A stretch of DNA of 64,000 bases. Origin: Onchidella celtica. Its lineage: Eukaryota; Mollusca; Gastropoda; Systellommatophora; Onchidiidae. Positions 32,386 through 43,017 of the stretch are shown here, piece by piece. Below the pieces are notes generated by a model that had not been told where the DNA came from, did no database searches, and saw only the letters and a program-made list of their open reading frames with translations. The translations under genes and the position numbers were made by a program. The stretch lies in the NCBI GenBank assembly GCA_963931925.1, contig OZ007570.1:55461880-55525879 (forward strand). Direction: 5' to 3'. Position 1 is the first letter of the stretch. Each line of letters starts with the position of its first letter.

Positions 32386-35333
32386 AACGAAAGCCAAAGC
32401 TGAACAAGTCCGATGCAGTTTTGACGTCACCAGGTGGTAAAGTGACAGTGCGAGGAGAGTTCTACGCAAAGACCAACTACAAAGAGAACCAATACAAGTT
32501 CAAGGTAGTGGTAGTGACCAGTAGGGTAGGCAACAACCTATTGAGTCGATCAGTCGCAGCAAAGATGGGGCTAGTGACACGAGTTGAGGAGGTACACAGA
32601 AATGTGTTTGGCAGTACGGGATTACTACTCACTGATCCAGTCCCTATCAGGCTGAAGGAGGACGCAGAGCCTTATTGTGTGACTACAGCTCACAGAGTAC
32701 CATTTCCCCTTCAGAAGGCAGTGAAAGCGGAGTTGGAACGTATGCAGTCAGCAGGGATAATCCGCGAGGTTGTTGAACCAAGTGACTGGTGTGCACCGAT
32801 GGTACCTGTGGTGAAGCAGAATGGCAGCATCAGAGTATGTGTGGACTATAAGAGACTTAACAAAGCTGTCAAACGGCCGCATTGTCTGATTCCAAACCTT
32901 GAAGACATCGCACCCAAAATGGCAGGGTCGACCGTGTTCTCCACATTGGATGCCGCTTCGGGATTCTTCCAAGTCCCTTTAGCAGACGATAGCAAGAGGC
33001 TCACCACATTCATGACTCCATTCGGGCGTTTCTGCTTCCAACGCGTCCCCATGGGAATCTCTCTCGACCCAGAAGTTTTCCAGCACAAGATGAAAGAAAC
33101 ACTCCAAGGACTGGAAGGTTGTGAAACCATAATGGATGACACAATAGTCCATGGTCGTACCATAGAAGAGCATGATCGTCGTCTTGATGCCGTGTTGGAG
33201 AGAATAGAGAAGTCAGGGCTGAAACTCAACAAGTCAAAATGCCACTTGAGACAGAAAGAAGTGAAGTATTTCGGGCATCTGATCAGTGAGGCGGGGGTCA
33301 GCCCAGATCCAGACAAGGTGAAGGCTATTAGGGACATGCCTCCACCAACCAACACCACAGAACTGAGGACACTGTGCGGAATGCTGAACTATTTGGCTAA
33401 GTTCGTACCGCACATGGCATCAACACTCAAGCCCATCACCAATCTGCTCCAAAAGAAAACCGCGTGGGGCTGGGGGCCAGCTCAACAGCCAGCATTTGAG
33501 GCAGTGAAGAGGCAAATCTCACAATCACCAGCTCTTGGATTCTACAGTCCAGACAGAAAGACAGTGGTGAGCGCAGACAGTAGTAGCTATGGCCTGGGAG
33601 CTACACTGATGCAGTGGATCGATGGTCATCTTCAACCCATAGCGTATGCCTCAAGAACGCTGACGGAAGCAGAACGTAGGTACAGTCAAATTGAGAAAGA
33701 GTGTTTAGCGTCAGTCTTCGTGTGTGAGAAATTCGCTAAGTATTTGATCGGTCTGGACAGATTTGAACTTTTTACTGACCACAAGCCGCTAGTGCCGTTC
33801 ATGTCCACCAAAGACATTGACAGCACACCCATTCGTTGTCAGAGACTCTTACTTCGTCTCATGAGATTCAACTTTGAGGTCCGCCATGTCCCAGGAAAAG
33901 AACTAGTCATAGCAGACGCACTCTCCAGGAAGCCAGTTCCTCATTCATTGGAAGACGAAAAGCTGGATGACGAGGTCACAGCCTACGTTGACTCTGTCAC
34001 GACAAGCAGGCCGGTTACTTTGAAACGCATGGAAGCGCTACGTGCAGCCACAGTGCATGACCCTGAGCTCCAGCAGGTGATCAGCTACACACTGAATGGT
34101 TGGCCGTCTACAGTAGCTGAGCAGTACAGGCCATACCAACTAGTGCAGGGAGAGCTCTCACTGGTTGATGGTCTGTTGGTCTACCATGATCGCATCGTCG
34201 TTCCTTCCAAAGAATGGAAGGAAGTTCTTCACAAGCTTCATGAAACTCACCAAGGGCTGAACAAATGCAGGCAAAATGCACAGGCTACAGTGTGGTGGCC
34301 AGGGCTAGGCAAACAGTTGAAAGAACTCGTTAACTCATGCAAGGTGTGCAGAGAGGAACGACCAGCCCAGAAACAAGAGCCACTTCGTCCAACAGAGTTG
34401 CTGCAACGCCCATGGCAGCAACTAGGTGCAGATCTGTGTTCGCACCAGGGTAAAGACTATCTTGTGGTGGTGGATTACTATTCCAGATGGCTAGAAGTTC
34501 GCCAACTACACTCTACCACTGCCACCGCAGTCATCAACAAGTTTCGTCTAATTTTCGCAACCCATGGTATCCCAGAGGTCATAATTTCTGACAATGGCCC
34601 TCAATTCAGCCGCCAGTTCAAAGACTTTGCAGAAAAGTACGACTTTGAACATCGCACAAGCAGCCCAGGGTTTCCGCAGGCAAACGGCGAGGCTGAGGCA
34701 GCAGTGAAAATCACGAAGAAGATCCTGAAGCAAGCAGACCCCGATCTGGCCTTGCTGAACTACCGCAACACACCCCACTCCAGTACAGGTGTGAGCCCAG
34801 CAGTCGCCTTGATGGGAAGATCACCTAGAACCAAGATTCCGACGCTTCCAGGGAATCTTTTGCCGCATGCTCCAGAGGACAGCTTCATCCGAAAGAAAGA
34901 CGCAGAGACAAAGGAAACCTACAGGCAGAACTACAACAGGCGTAACGGTGCTACAGCCTTATCACCGCTAAAACCCGGAGATACCGTTCTACTTGGCTCC
35001 AGTCCGGGGGAAACACCCTGGAAAACCGATGGTTCTGTTGTCGCAGCAGACGCCAGGAACCGAACCTATCTGGTAAATACACCAGGTGGAGTTCCTCGCC
35101 GCAACCGTCAACATCTTCAACAGGTGCCGTCTCCAAAGAAGGCAGTCTTTGTACCCTTACCTGTTGAGCAAAGCCAGGCAGAGCCAGCTAATGATCCCAT
35201 GGATCCCATGGATCAAACCAAGGACTTCACACATGACATGAACACAGATACTAGACCTGTTACTCGTGCATCAAAAGGATATGTGGCTAAAGTGCCTGTT
35301 CGATATCGCCAGGATCATATTAAGCATAAATAA
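32292..35333 (+). CDS. Gypsy pol polyprotein, open reading frame
   Basis: The frame is open for 1013 codons; its first codon is GTG, so translation must come from gag. Protease: DTGAD at residues 15-19. Reverse transcriptase: residues about 120-330, with F-S-T-L-D-A and the catalytic M-D-D at 281-283, preceded by Ile where Tyr or Phe is usual. RNase H: SADSSS, QIEKECLA and FTDHKPL. Integrase: an H-x3-H/C-x2-C zinc region near 650-700, then Asp714, Asp767 and Glu802, giving DD35E spacing. The C-terminus ends in a basic tail. All core catalytic acids are present and the frame is unbroken. With no 5' LTR the copy cannot replicate on its own. Confidence 0.92.
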   Translation: MDLCIKDNNIRFKIDTGADISIMSDPTFRNLKRKPKLNKSDAVLTSPGGKVTVRGEFYAKTNYKENQYKFKVVVVTSRVGNNLLSRSVAAKMGLVTRVEEVHRNVFGSTGLLLTDPVPIRLKEDAEPYCVTTAHRVPFPLQKAVKAELERMQSAGIIREVVEPSDWCAPMVPVVKQNGSIRVCVDYKRLNKAVKRPHCLIPNLEDIAPKMAGSTVFSTLDAASGFFQVPLADDSKRLTTFMTPFGRFCFQRVPMGISLDPEVFQHKMKETLQGLEGCETIMDDTIVHGRTIEEHDRRLDAVLERIEKSGLKLNKSKCHLRQKEVKYFGHLISEAGVSPDPDKVKAIRDMPPPTNTTELRTLCGMLNYLAKFVPHMASTLKPITNLLQKKTAWGWGPAQQPAFEAVKRQISQSPALGFYSPDRKTVVSADSSSYGLGATLMQWIDGHLQPIAYASRTLTEAERRYSQIEKECLASVFVCEKFAKYLIGLDRFELFTDHKPLVPFMSTKDIDSTPIRCQRLLLRLMRFNFEVRHVPGKELVIADALSRKPVPHSLEDEKLDDEVTAYVDSVTTSRPVTLKRMEALRAATVHDPELQQVISYTLNGWPSTVAEQYRPYQLVQGELSLVDGLLVYHDRIVVPSKEWKEVLHKLHETHQGLNKCRQNAQATVWWPGLGKQLKELVNSCKVCREERPAQKQEPLRPTELLQRPWQQLGADLCSHQGKDYLVVVDYYSRWLEVRQLHSTTATAVINKFRLIFATHGIPEVIISDNGPQFSRQFKDFAEKYDFEHRTSSPGFPQANGEAEAAVKITKKILKQADPDLALLNYRNTPHSSTGVSPAVALMGRSPRTKIPTLPGNLLPHAPEDSFIRKKDAETKETYRQNYNRRNGATALSPLKPGDTVLLGSSPGETPWKTDGSVVAADARNRTYLVNTPGGVPRRNRQHLQQVPSPKKAVFVPLPVEQSQAEPANDPMDPMDQTKDFTHDMNTDTRPVTRASKGYVAKVPVRYRQDHIKHK

Positions 35334-35939
35334 GCTTTTTAGCTTTGATGGGTTGTTTATGCCCTTTGCTCTGTAGTGTAAATATTATGCCTATTAAGTT
35401 TGCTCTGTAGTGTAGAGGCGGTGGTGCCTTGCAGAGCGTTGCGCGAAGCAACAATTATTGTTTGTGTATTTGTGAAAAGGAGGAGCCACAGAAACAGCGG
35501 AAGTTTTAAATTTAAAGTCCTAATTGACATTTTAAGACATGTGAAAGAAATAATTTGGACTGTTGATATTGGAACTGAAAAGTTAAAAGTTCTGGTCACG
35601 TTTAAAGTAAATGATTATTGTTTGGTTTATTAGTATGATGACTTTCTGTGGCGTAACTGAACGACGATAAGCAGTATGCAAGAAAACATTTGTTTCATGT
35701 ATAATGGCATGAATGAAGAGTGTGTGAGACTAAGAGTTAATGAATAATACAACTCAAAATAATTTGAAGTTTTTCATTTAATAATGTGCAACCAAAATGG
35801 ACAAGGAACTTTGCAGTTAAGTTTTGTTTGGTTGTGTTAAGAAAAAAAAAAAAAATGTCCAGGAACTTGAGTTGGTAATGATTAGTAGGTATATCAGACA
35901 GTTCTCGTGATGCTCTTCAAACTTAAAAAGAAAGGAAGA
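35334..35939 (+). other. Gypsy 3' untranslated stretch with polypurine tract
   Basis: A 16-bp direct repeat TTTGCTCTGTAGTGTA occurs at about 35,364 and 35,399. A small hairpin (GTTGC, then GCAAC) lies near 35,438-35,453. The purine run AAAAAGAAAGGAAGA at about 35,925-35,939 ends where the LTR starts and would prime plus-strand DNA synthesis. Confidence 0.55.
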
Positions 35940-36125
35940 TGCTTGGTAATGATTAAAGAGAGACAACTGCGTTGTAACTTCAAGTAGCATAGTTAGCATT
36001 GTCGTTACCCCTTGTATAACATCCGGGCAGTCGCTGACTCGGCATGAAACCAAACTGCCATGCCTGTTGACGTGCTTGAATAAATGAAGGTTCTAACTCA
36101 TCTAACTTGTTGTCCTGTTATTACA
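35940..36125 (+). repeat. Gypsy 3' LTR (186 bp)
   Basis: It starts TGCTTGG directly after the polypurine tract and ends TTACA. An AATAAA signal lies at 36,079-36,084. No second copy of this LTR was found in the window, so the limits rest on the TG/CA ends and tract position alone. Confidence 0.55.
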
Positions 36126-37384
36126 AGAACAAACAGCTCTAGCTATTTGACAAGTGTTCTACTGAAATGTTAATGGATTTATCTCATTTTGCTGAAAAAA
36201 AATCCATTTGATCAGGGCTATCATCAAAAGCATGTAATAACATTTTTGATTCTTTTGGTATTTGAATGAAGCATATAATGTAACATATATGGTAAGCTCA
36301 TTTAACAGCAGTTAACAAAAAGAGCTAATTGGAACAAAAATTGATGCTTTGCTCAAAATGAGAAAAATAATGTACAGTCGAGCACGGAAAACTGAAATTC
36401 TTTGGGATGGCTACATCTAGTTCAAGTTTGCTGAATTTCAAGGAATACGTGAAGCATTAATCATGAGGTATTATTATTGTAATTTGTATATTCAAGGAAA
36501 ATAATACAGCTGACAATGTGTACCAAGAATTACCTTGATTAATCCCCCCCTCTCCCCTTTTCCGTGGTCACTTGAAAGAGAAGCAAGTTTTAAACTGACG
36601 CGCGTGGCGACAGCGGCACGCGACCTTGTGCCCGAACGCTTTTTTTCTCCTCTGGAAATGCTTCAGTAAGAACCGTTTCCAAGTCAAGTCCGACAGCAAT
36701 AAAATAAAGGGTGAACACAAATCACCATTTTTCTTTGTTCGGCTTTACTCACATCATACAGCAGCACTTTTTCTTTCTTTTTTTCTATTGGGGTGTGAGT
36801 GCGGGACAAACCCCAAAAAAAAACAAATAAAAGGTTATTCCCTGTCGGAATTGGCCCTCTCAGGTATTTTAGTGACTGTTCTTATCAGGGGAAGGGGTGA
36901 CTATACGCACTATCCTGCTACCACTAGACTATGAATACTCTGGTGTGCTTTCTTTTTCTTTTCTACTTCTAGGATTTGCCTTTGACCAAGGGCTTGCTTA
37001 TGTGTGGGTCCTCTCCTTCATCTGTCATTGCACTAATGAAATAATGATGGATGGGCCCATAGTTCGGTAGGGCTCCAAAAGAAAATGCATTCCATCCTGT
37101 GGGAGCAAAATAGGAATAACTGATTAGTTTAAATCCAGAAAGGTTTGTTTTCTTAATTGCTAATTTATTTCATGTTATCTCATAAACAGAGCCTAGTAAC
37201 CTGAACTGATGTGAATGTAATACATACATATATTTTCATTTCATATAATACATGTCGTAATTCACGCTGCGTATTTTTCAAAGATTGCCTGAAACTTGAT
37301 CACACAACTGGTCAATAGAAAGGAGACTGGGTTAGATTAGTGGACACTTAAGAAAACTTGCAGTTGCACCAACAATGAAATAAT
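36126..37384. other. Single-copy spacer, no gene recognised
   Basis: AT-rich sequence with short C and T tracts. Only one item was noted, a tRNA-like pair of boxes at 36,847-36,931. Confidence 0.5.
36847..36931 (-). repeat. tRNA-like Pol III promoter boxes (degenerate SINE head)
   Basis: On the minus strand an exact A-box match (TAGTCTAGTGG, 36,921-36,931) is followed about 64 bp later by a B-box with 9 of 11 positions (GGGCCAATTCC). It does not fold as a full tRNA, so a decayed tRNA-derived SINE is likelier than a gene. Confidence 0.35.
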
Positions 37385-38164
37385 CTAAACCCACACCATG
37401 CGCGCGACGGCTCAAAGCCCGCTGTCCAGTCAGTGACCTTACTCACAGAGAATCGTGCCAGGGTCGCACTGACTCTTTCCGATGCACGAAGACCGCACTA
37501 CCGCTGTCCACGTGGTTTGCTTTTTATTGATCGGTATGAAAACATTCGCTGCTATGCTTTATCATGCTTAATAATGGATTAACCAGCATAACCTTTGTCT
37601 GTAAGTCTCTAACCAATGATCTGACTTATGAAACCAAACTGACAGCTGTAGTTTTCATGAGCACGAAGCATGATAACTAGCCACACCCCCAAAGCCCTAA
37701 ACAAATGCTTTCATCCTGATTGACACATACTAATGAACCAATGTGGACATTTGTAGGAAAGGTCACTTCAGAGCTCGTTTCTGATTGGTTCTTAGATACA
37801 GACAACTCTAGATGACAGTCAGCTTGTGAGAAAATGAGATAGTATTGCAGATTTCTTGAGCAACAGTTTCGCATGTCGATGTTACACCTTTTGATACCGT
37901 GGTGAGAGCCTTTGAAAGCTTAGTCTTTGTGATTCCGACCAGTAGGTTCGCTTGTTAACATGTCCTTGTCACAGTGATTTAGAGGAGATACAGTGAGCAA
38001 TAAGACGTTAGTTACATCTCAAAGAGGTCAATGAACCGGCGCATGAAAATCCGGCTTCCGCGCTGCGTGGTCAGTTTGACCTTGCCGTATCTGTACGCCC
38101 GAGCAGACTGAGTGCATGGAATGTCAATGCCGTATTTCGATGCCCTTCACAGGGTGAGGGTTAA
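37385..38164. mobile_element. TTAA-flanked piggyBac-like element, copy 2
   Basis: Same family as 7,262-8,022, sharing AAGCCCGCTG-CCAGTCAGTGACC near the left end. The left TTAA has mutated to CTAA/TAAA, and the right end reads GGGTGAGGGTTAA. Several small indels separate the two copies. No coding capacity. Confidence 0.65.
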
Positions 38165-39016
38165 GAATATTTCTTTTATAGTAAGATTTATGAGTATGTC
38201 CTTATTCTTTATTTTCAAACAAGATATAAATTATACTTTATTTCTGACTTCCCCCCTCGAGCCACTCCTTGCCGCCGGTGAGAGGGCTTTAGTAACACCA
38301 CCAGGGGTGTGAAAACAACGTGACCGAGCCATATTCTCGCTGAGCATGAGCAAATTCTGCTCTAGCAAAATAAGCTGAAGACGGAGGTATCTGGCCAGAG
38401 TAGGGCGCCTAACCTAGATATCAAGCACAATTTTCACTCTTATAAAAAAATGGTGAAAGATTTCTGACTTCAGTATTTATTTCACTTTTGGTTCAAAGTT
38501 TTCAAGCTGAGTAATGTCAAGTTGAGTAATGCAGATTTAACTTGAAAATAAAACCTACTCAAATTACTATGTATCGCATCGAGTAAATAATTAATTCTAT
38601 CGCATACTGTTTCATTTGAAACAGTTGCAGTTTCATTTGAAACAGTTGCAGTTTATAAAACCCACTACTTCTGTAATATAAATAGAGCTATGTGCACTTA
38701 CTCATGTTAACTTTACTTGCAGAGTAGGCCTGGGCCTCTAAAGTTATCATTTGGCAAATTTCGGGAACACCTGCTCTAAATCCCTAATTTATATAATAAT
38801 ACATGTCCAAATTTTATGGAATCTACATTTGACAAATATCAAATTACCTCATTCAGTAAGCAAGCTCACTTTCATGTCCTGTGTACTGTTTTTTTTTTCT
38901 TTTATGAATTCATGCTGATCTGACCACTGTTTGAATAATTTCCCAAAGTTTCTAACAGAAAATAAAGAAATGATGAGATAAAAAAAAAAATTGACACCCA
39001 TTAGCCTCTCTCATCA
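38165..39016. other. Spacer, no gene recognised
   Basis: It contains a tandem pair of an 18-bp palindromic unit CTGTTTCATTTGAAACAG near 38,609-38,652 and an A-run just before the RTE fragment. No reading frame is supported. Confidence 0.5.
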
Positions 39017-39799
39017 TCATTGCCTTTCTCACCCTGGATCAGGGTATAGGCCACCAACAAACACTTTCCATCCCTCTCTATCATGGGCCAGTCTCTTTAC
39101 ATTATTTCAAGTCTTTCCGCTTCGTTGCACATCATTTTCTCTGGCTCTTCTCCGCGTTCCGCGCGGCCTTCCTCTTGATCTCTTGCCCTGGGGATTCCAA
39201 TCCAATACCTTCTTCGTGATGCTGTTTCCTGGCCTCCTGAGAGTGTGGCCGATCCATCTCCATCGCCTCCTACCAATTTCCTCTCTGACTGGGCGCTGTC
39301 TTGTTCTTTTCCATACAATTTCATTGCCGACCTTGTCTGTCCATCTGATCTTAAGTAGCTTCCTCAAACATCTGTTGATGAAAACTTGGATTCTCTTTAT
39401 GCAGGCCTGGGACACATTCCAAGCCTCACATCCATACAACAGGACTGACTTCACGTTCGAGTTGAATATCCTCAGCTTTGTTTTTAGAGATATATCCTTG
39501 GTTCTCCAAATCTTGCTTAAGGACGTGAAAGCTGCCTGTGCCTTTCCAATTCGTGCTTTGACTTCTGCCTCTGTTCCTCCCTTATTGTCAATGATACTAC
39601 CAAGATAGCAGAAGGACTCTACATCTTCCAGTGGTTGATCTCCTACTCTGACTTGTGCGCTTGGGGGTGCAACAATTTTTAGGACCTTCGACTTCGCAGG
39701 ATGTATCCTCAATCCAATAGATTCTGAAATTTTGTTTAGAGCTGTAGTCTTTGCTTGCATCTGGTCGTGTGTGTGCGACAATAGCGCCAAGTCATCTCT
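39017..39799 (-). mobile_element. 5'-truncated RTE-type LINE, antisense
   Basis: The reverse complement matches 45,462-46,255 of the full-length RTE at about 97% in protein. It includes the end of the RT domain from the second Asp of the F-A-D-D motif onward, and the 3' (ATG)n tail at about 39,017-39,027. The single frame is open from 39,790 to about 39,107. A short 3' fragment of this kind is the usual result of incomplete reverse transcription. Confidence 0.88.
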
Positions 39800-39878
39800 A
39801 CTTGTGTTAAATGAAAATAACTTAAATCATATCAATCAGAATCACTCCATAAAAATCATTTGCCAGTTCAACACTTAC

Positions 39879-40021
39879 CTGTGACAGGCAGGACGGGAAT
39901 GCTCAAAACTGGCTACTGAGATCTATGTCTTCTGCGTCTCCTTTTTCAATTCAAACCACTTTCCAAAATCCACTTTGACATCATTTTCATTCAGATCGAG
40001 GCCACTAGCATCTTCAACGCT
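39879..40021 (-). other. Splice-bounded exon downstream of receptor copy IIa
   Basis: The acceptor TTCATCTCAG and the donor GTAAGTG are both strong. From phase 0 it reads 32 codons, starting SVEDASGLDLNEND and ending KKETQKT, then TAG at 39,923-39,925. Phase fits the preceding receptor exon. The acidic then basic composition could be the end of the intracellular loop, but this is inference. Exact counterpart at 46,936-47,078. Confidence 0.4.
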
Positions 40022-40211
40022 CTGAGATGAAAAAAGAAAAAAACATTTAACACAGTAATTAGCCTTGAAATTTGTGCTGTGACTTCATTAAGACATTTAC
40101 ATTTGTTTTGAAATGCTTATTCACACGTATGTGCAAAAGACCCCGACCTTATTCGCAGATGGGGTTTCTTGGTTTTGTGATATCTACTGTGCGAAAGTTC
40201 CTCCAGCCTAT

Positions 40212-40330
40212 CGTGGTCTGCGGTGGTGCAATGACTAGCATCTGCCGTTATCAGTTACAGACGATGGGGTACAATCCGTCTTGGGTTCGATCCCATGCCG
40301 GAGCTTTCTTTTTTTCTTTTAAATCTAGCA
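40212..40330 (+). repeat. tRNA-like sequence with perfect B-box, copy a
   Basis: GGTTCGATCCC (40,284-40,294) is a perfect B-box. TGGTCTGCGGT (40,214-40,224) is a near A-box. A T-run after GAGC would stop Pol III. The D-to-T arm distance is too long and acceptor pairing fails, so a tRNA-derived SINE head is likelier than a working tRNA. A copy lies at 47,269-47,387. Confidence 0.45.
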
Positions 40331-40859
40331 CTGCTGATTATTAGGAATCATGTTTTTTCCTTTTGCAAAATTGATGTCAACTGGTGTGCTCCAGATTACT
40401 TTATTCCTGTTCGTTTTATTTATTCCTGTTCATTGAACGGGACAGTACTTGCTATTTAGAAATAAAAATGTAAATCAAATTTTAAACATGTAAATGATTT
40501 CTTTTAATCATTGTGAACTGAACAGCTCATCTCTTTATGATAACCTGGATCTATTCTGTACTTAGATTACTGAAAATATGTGGGGGTCCCCTGCTTCAGC
40601 TATTTGTCATGTTTTGTTTCATTACTCGTTTTGTTTGCATGGAAGTTTAGTTCATTTTTATTGGCTCTGTCTGACTGTCTCTGTGATTGCACACCCCACA
40701 AAATTGGCTAATACATTAGTAATTAATATATATTATTCATCTAGAAAGTTTTTTACTAAATAAAAAAAATCCTAGTCACAATTTCATACTCTGGAACAAA
40801 GCAACGATGGTCAATGGGGGAAAAAGCAGAAAAAAAGTAACAAACAAAAAGAAGTCAGA

Positions 40860-40925
40860 TCTTGCGGAGATTTGAATCCCCCCTGACCAACTCAGGAGGC
40901 GAGTTTACTTAGTTCGCTAACATCG
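40860..40925 (-). repeat. Second tRNA-like remnant (degenerate), copy a
   Basis: On the minus strand GGATTCAAATC resembles a B-box, with a partial A-box (TAGCGAACTAA) upstream. It is duplicated at 47,917-47,982. It is too degenerate to be a gene. Confidence 0.3.
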
Positions 40926-41486
40926 AAACGTTTAACCTCAAATTTCTCAGATGTGCAAAGAGGAGAGCTGGAGCGAACAAGAACTAAGGCCGCGATGTGA
41001 GGGTGTCCTGCAGGCAGAATGTTTAAAGTATTCTGTGAATGATGATCATTGGTCAAACTGGAGTTTACAGCTTCAACACTATATTTTTCAATGATGTAAC
41101 TCAAGTTTGGAAACATTTGTTGATTGTTGTGATGTCATGCATTTGTAATATCGCTTGTCATCCCCTCTTTACGGCTGTGAGTTTGATTTACTCAAATACT
41201 CATCAATCCTAATATATTTCATAGGCATGTTACTGAATACAAAGTGCAGCTAATATATGAGTAGATCCAGGGTATTCCAAGTCGACCTTTAAATAAGTCA
41301 AAGTCATCATGTTTACAGCTGACGTTGGTAATTCAGTCAGATTTCCTGTCAATTTTCATGCATCAGTCATCTTTGACATAACAGTGATCACATCACACTA
41401 ATGCCCTGTTTTTTAGAAATATTTTTTTACTCTTAGGGATCGCATAAGGTTTTGGTAACACTGCATAGGAAATAGCCTAGCACTGA

Positions 41487-41706
41487 CCCAGCCAGCATGC
41501 CCATTTCAATCTGACATAGATTTGAATAGGATTTCTGCAGGAGTTGGCAGGATTACCAAAAGGGCTGGTTCCCTACATCAAACTGACGTTAAGACAATGT
41601 CAGCACAATGTTGCAACCAGCAGATCTACAAAGGAATGATGTCATTTCTATGTGCAAATTTGACGTCAATCCCACAAGACCGATTTCATAGGGCTGCTGG
41701 CTGGGG
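41487..41706. repeat. CCAGCC-ended short repeat in receptor intron, copy IIa
   Basis: Counterpart of 10,816-11,036. Confidence 0.55.
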
Positions 41707-43017
41707 ATTAATTTCAAATCAAAATCATGCTGTCCAGCCAGTACAGTCATATTGTCACCTTTCCCTAAAACTGTAGTCATTGGTTTTTGCTACTTTTCAG
41801 GAAAAGCAAAAAAACTTTTATTTCAGCACAGCTGGTCTGGTGACAATGAGTTTTTGATAGTTTGCTATTTGATTATTATTTTGGCTTAAGAGACTAGAAG
41901 CAAGATCATTCAATGTGGCTTTGAATGTAGTTGAACATTTATTATATACATCTCCTCAATAAGTTTACTTACTGTTTTGAGTCAGGACAGCATTTGTCTG
42001 AGAGGAGACACATTTGCCTTGGAGCATACAATGACGTAGGTCAAGACTGAAGCAGCACATAGAACACCACTAGAGAGAGAGAGAGAGAGATAAATGTACA
42101 GCTATCAAAATATGTACGGGTGAAGATACACTGCAACGACATAAAAATTGCTAAGTGGATCGAGTGATGAATTTTGGTAGTGGCAAATTTGTCCTCCATT
42201 GAAAAAATAAATTAGTAGTGAAAAATTAATTCCTACCTTCCAGGCAGAAGTTTCTCGATCACCTTGACATTTTGAGCAGAAATATGTCTATAAAATGAGT
42301 GGAGCCCTATTTGCTCTAAATTTCATGTTTACAAGATTTTTTTTCTAAAATCTTTCTGTCAATCAATCTTATTAGTCGATTGTATTTAAGTGTCGAGATT
42401 TCCAAAGTCTCATGATAATGATATTAATAAGTAAATTTTCAAAATTGCATTCAATCAGAATACAAAATATAAGGCTTGACACACACATACACAAAAAGAA
42501 AGGGATCTAAGAAGACAAACAAAATTCATTATCATTTGGACTATGCCACAAAACCTTTTTGTGATATTCCAAGGGGAATAATCATAAAATCATGTAAAGC
42601 CTGTGAATGAGCAGTCAGTATGGTGTTTTGATACTTGTCATTTTTGAGACCACATACAAATCTATAGTTCTCTGCTTCTTGACCCAGACTTCAGATTACC
42701 TTATAGAAAGGTGTAAAGTAAATCTGAATTTGATTTGGCACTTTGTATAGTCGGATAATAATATTAGAGATCATCATGAAGACAACTGGCAAGAGATAGA
42801 CATTAATTACTGCTGGCCCCGTCACAATCATTCCCGTGGTGAATGATCTTTCATCATTCAAAAATTTAAATTATACATGGTCACTGATCTTATAGAATGA
42901 CAGTTTGGGAGAGGATTCATCCTGAGAAAAGGTGGCCTAAGATAAATACATCTCTCCTACAGACCAAGTTTTACTTGGATTTAAGTGGAAAGTTTTCAAC
43001 AGGGGTACATTTGTGTT

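Larger units (their letters stand above)
31807..36125 (+). mobile_element. Ty3/gypsy LTR retrotransposon lacking its 5' end
   Basis: The order is truncated gag, pol with protease, RT, RNase H and integrase, a 600-bp untranslated stretch, a polypurine tract and a 186-bp 3' LTR. No 5' LTR or primer-binding site is present. The left edge abuts duplicon sequence exactly at AAGATTATA (31,806), and the right flank does not continue the duplicon, so the element marks a deletion or rearrangement, not a clean insertion. Short LTRs of this size are known in some bivalve gypsy elements. Confidence 0.85.
39207..43017 (+). repeat. Block A of the near-identical 3.8-kb repeat
   Basis: The block recurs at 46,264-50,075 with an offset of 7,057 bp. 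I counted only about a dozen substitutions and a few single-base indels, near 0.4%. The full-length RTE separates the two blocks. The divergence is far below that between duplicon copies I and II. Confidence 0.92.
39879..43017 (-). pseudogene. Cys-loop receptor pseudogene, copy IIa, cut by an RTE insertion
   Basis: Recognisable exons are 42,700-43,017 (first-helix exon, its upstream part removed at the RTE junction), 41,973-42,069 (third-helix end, TGA at 41,982-41,984) and the downstream exon 39,879-40,021. The ligand-binding exons and Cys-loop are missing here because sequence beyond 43,017 is the LINE. Sequence is almost the same as copy IIb. It cannot encode a channel. Confidence 0.65.

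Noticed and set aside
38991-39608. 205-codon plus-strand frame
   Set aside because: It is the antisense shadow of the RTE fragment at 39,017-39,799; the same applies to 45,661-46,320 and 46,237-46,665.
40212-40330. Functional tRNA gene
   Set aside because: The B-box is good but the arms do not fold and the spacing between boxes is too long.
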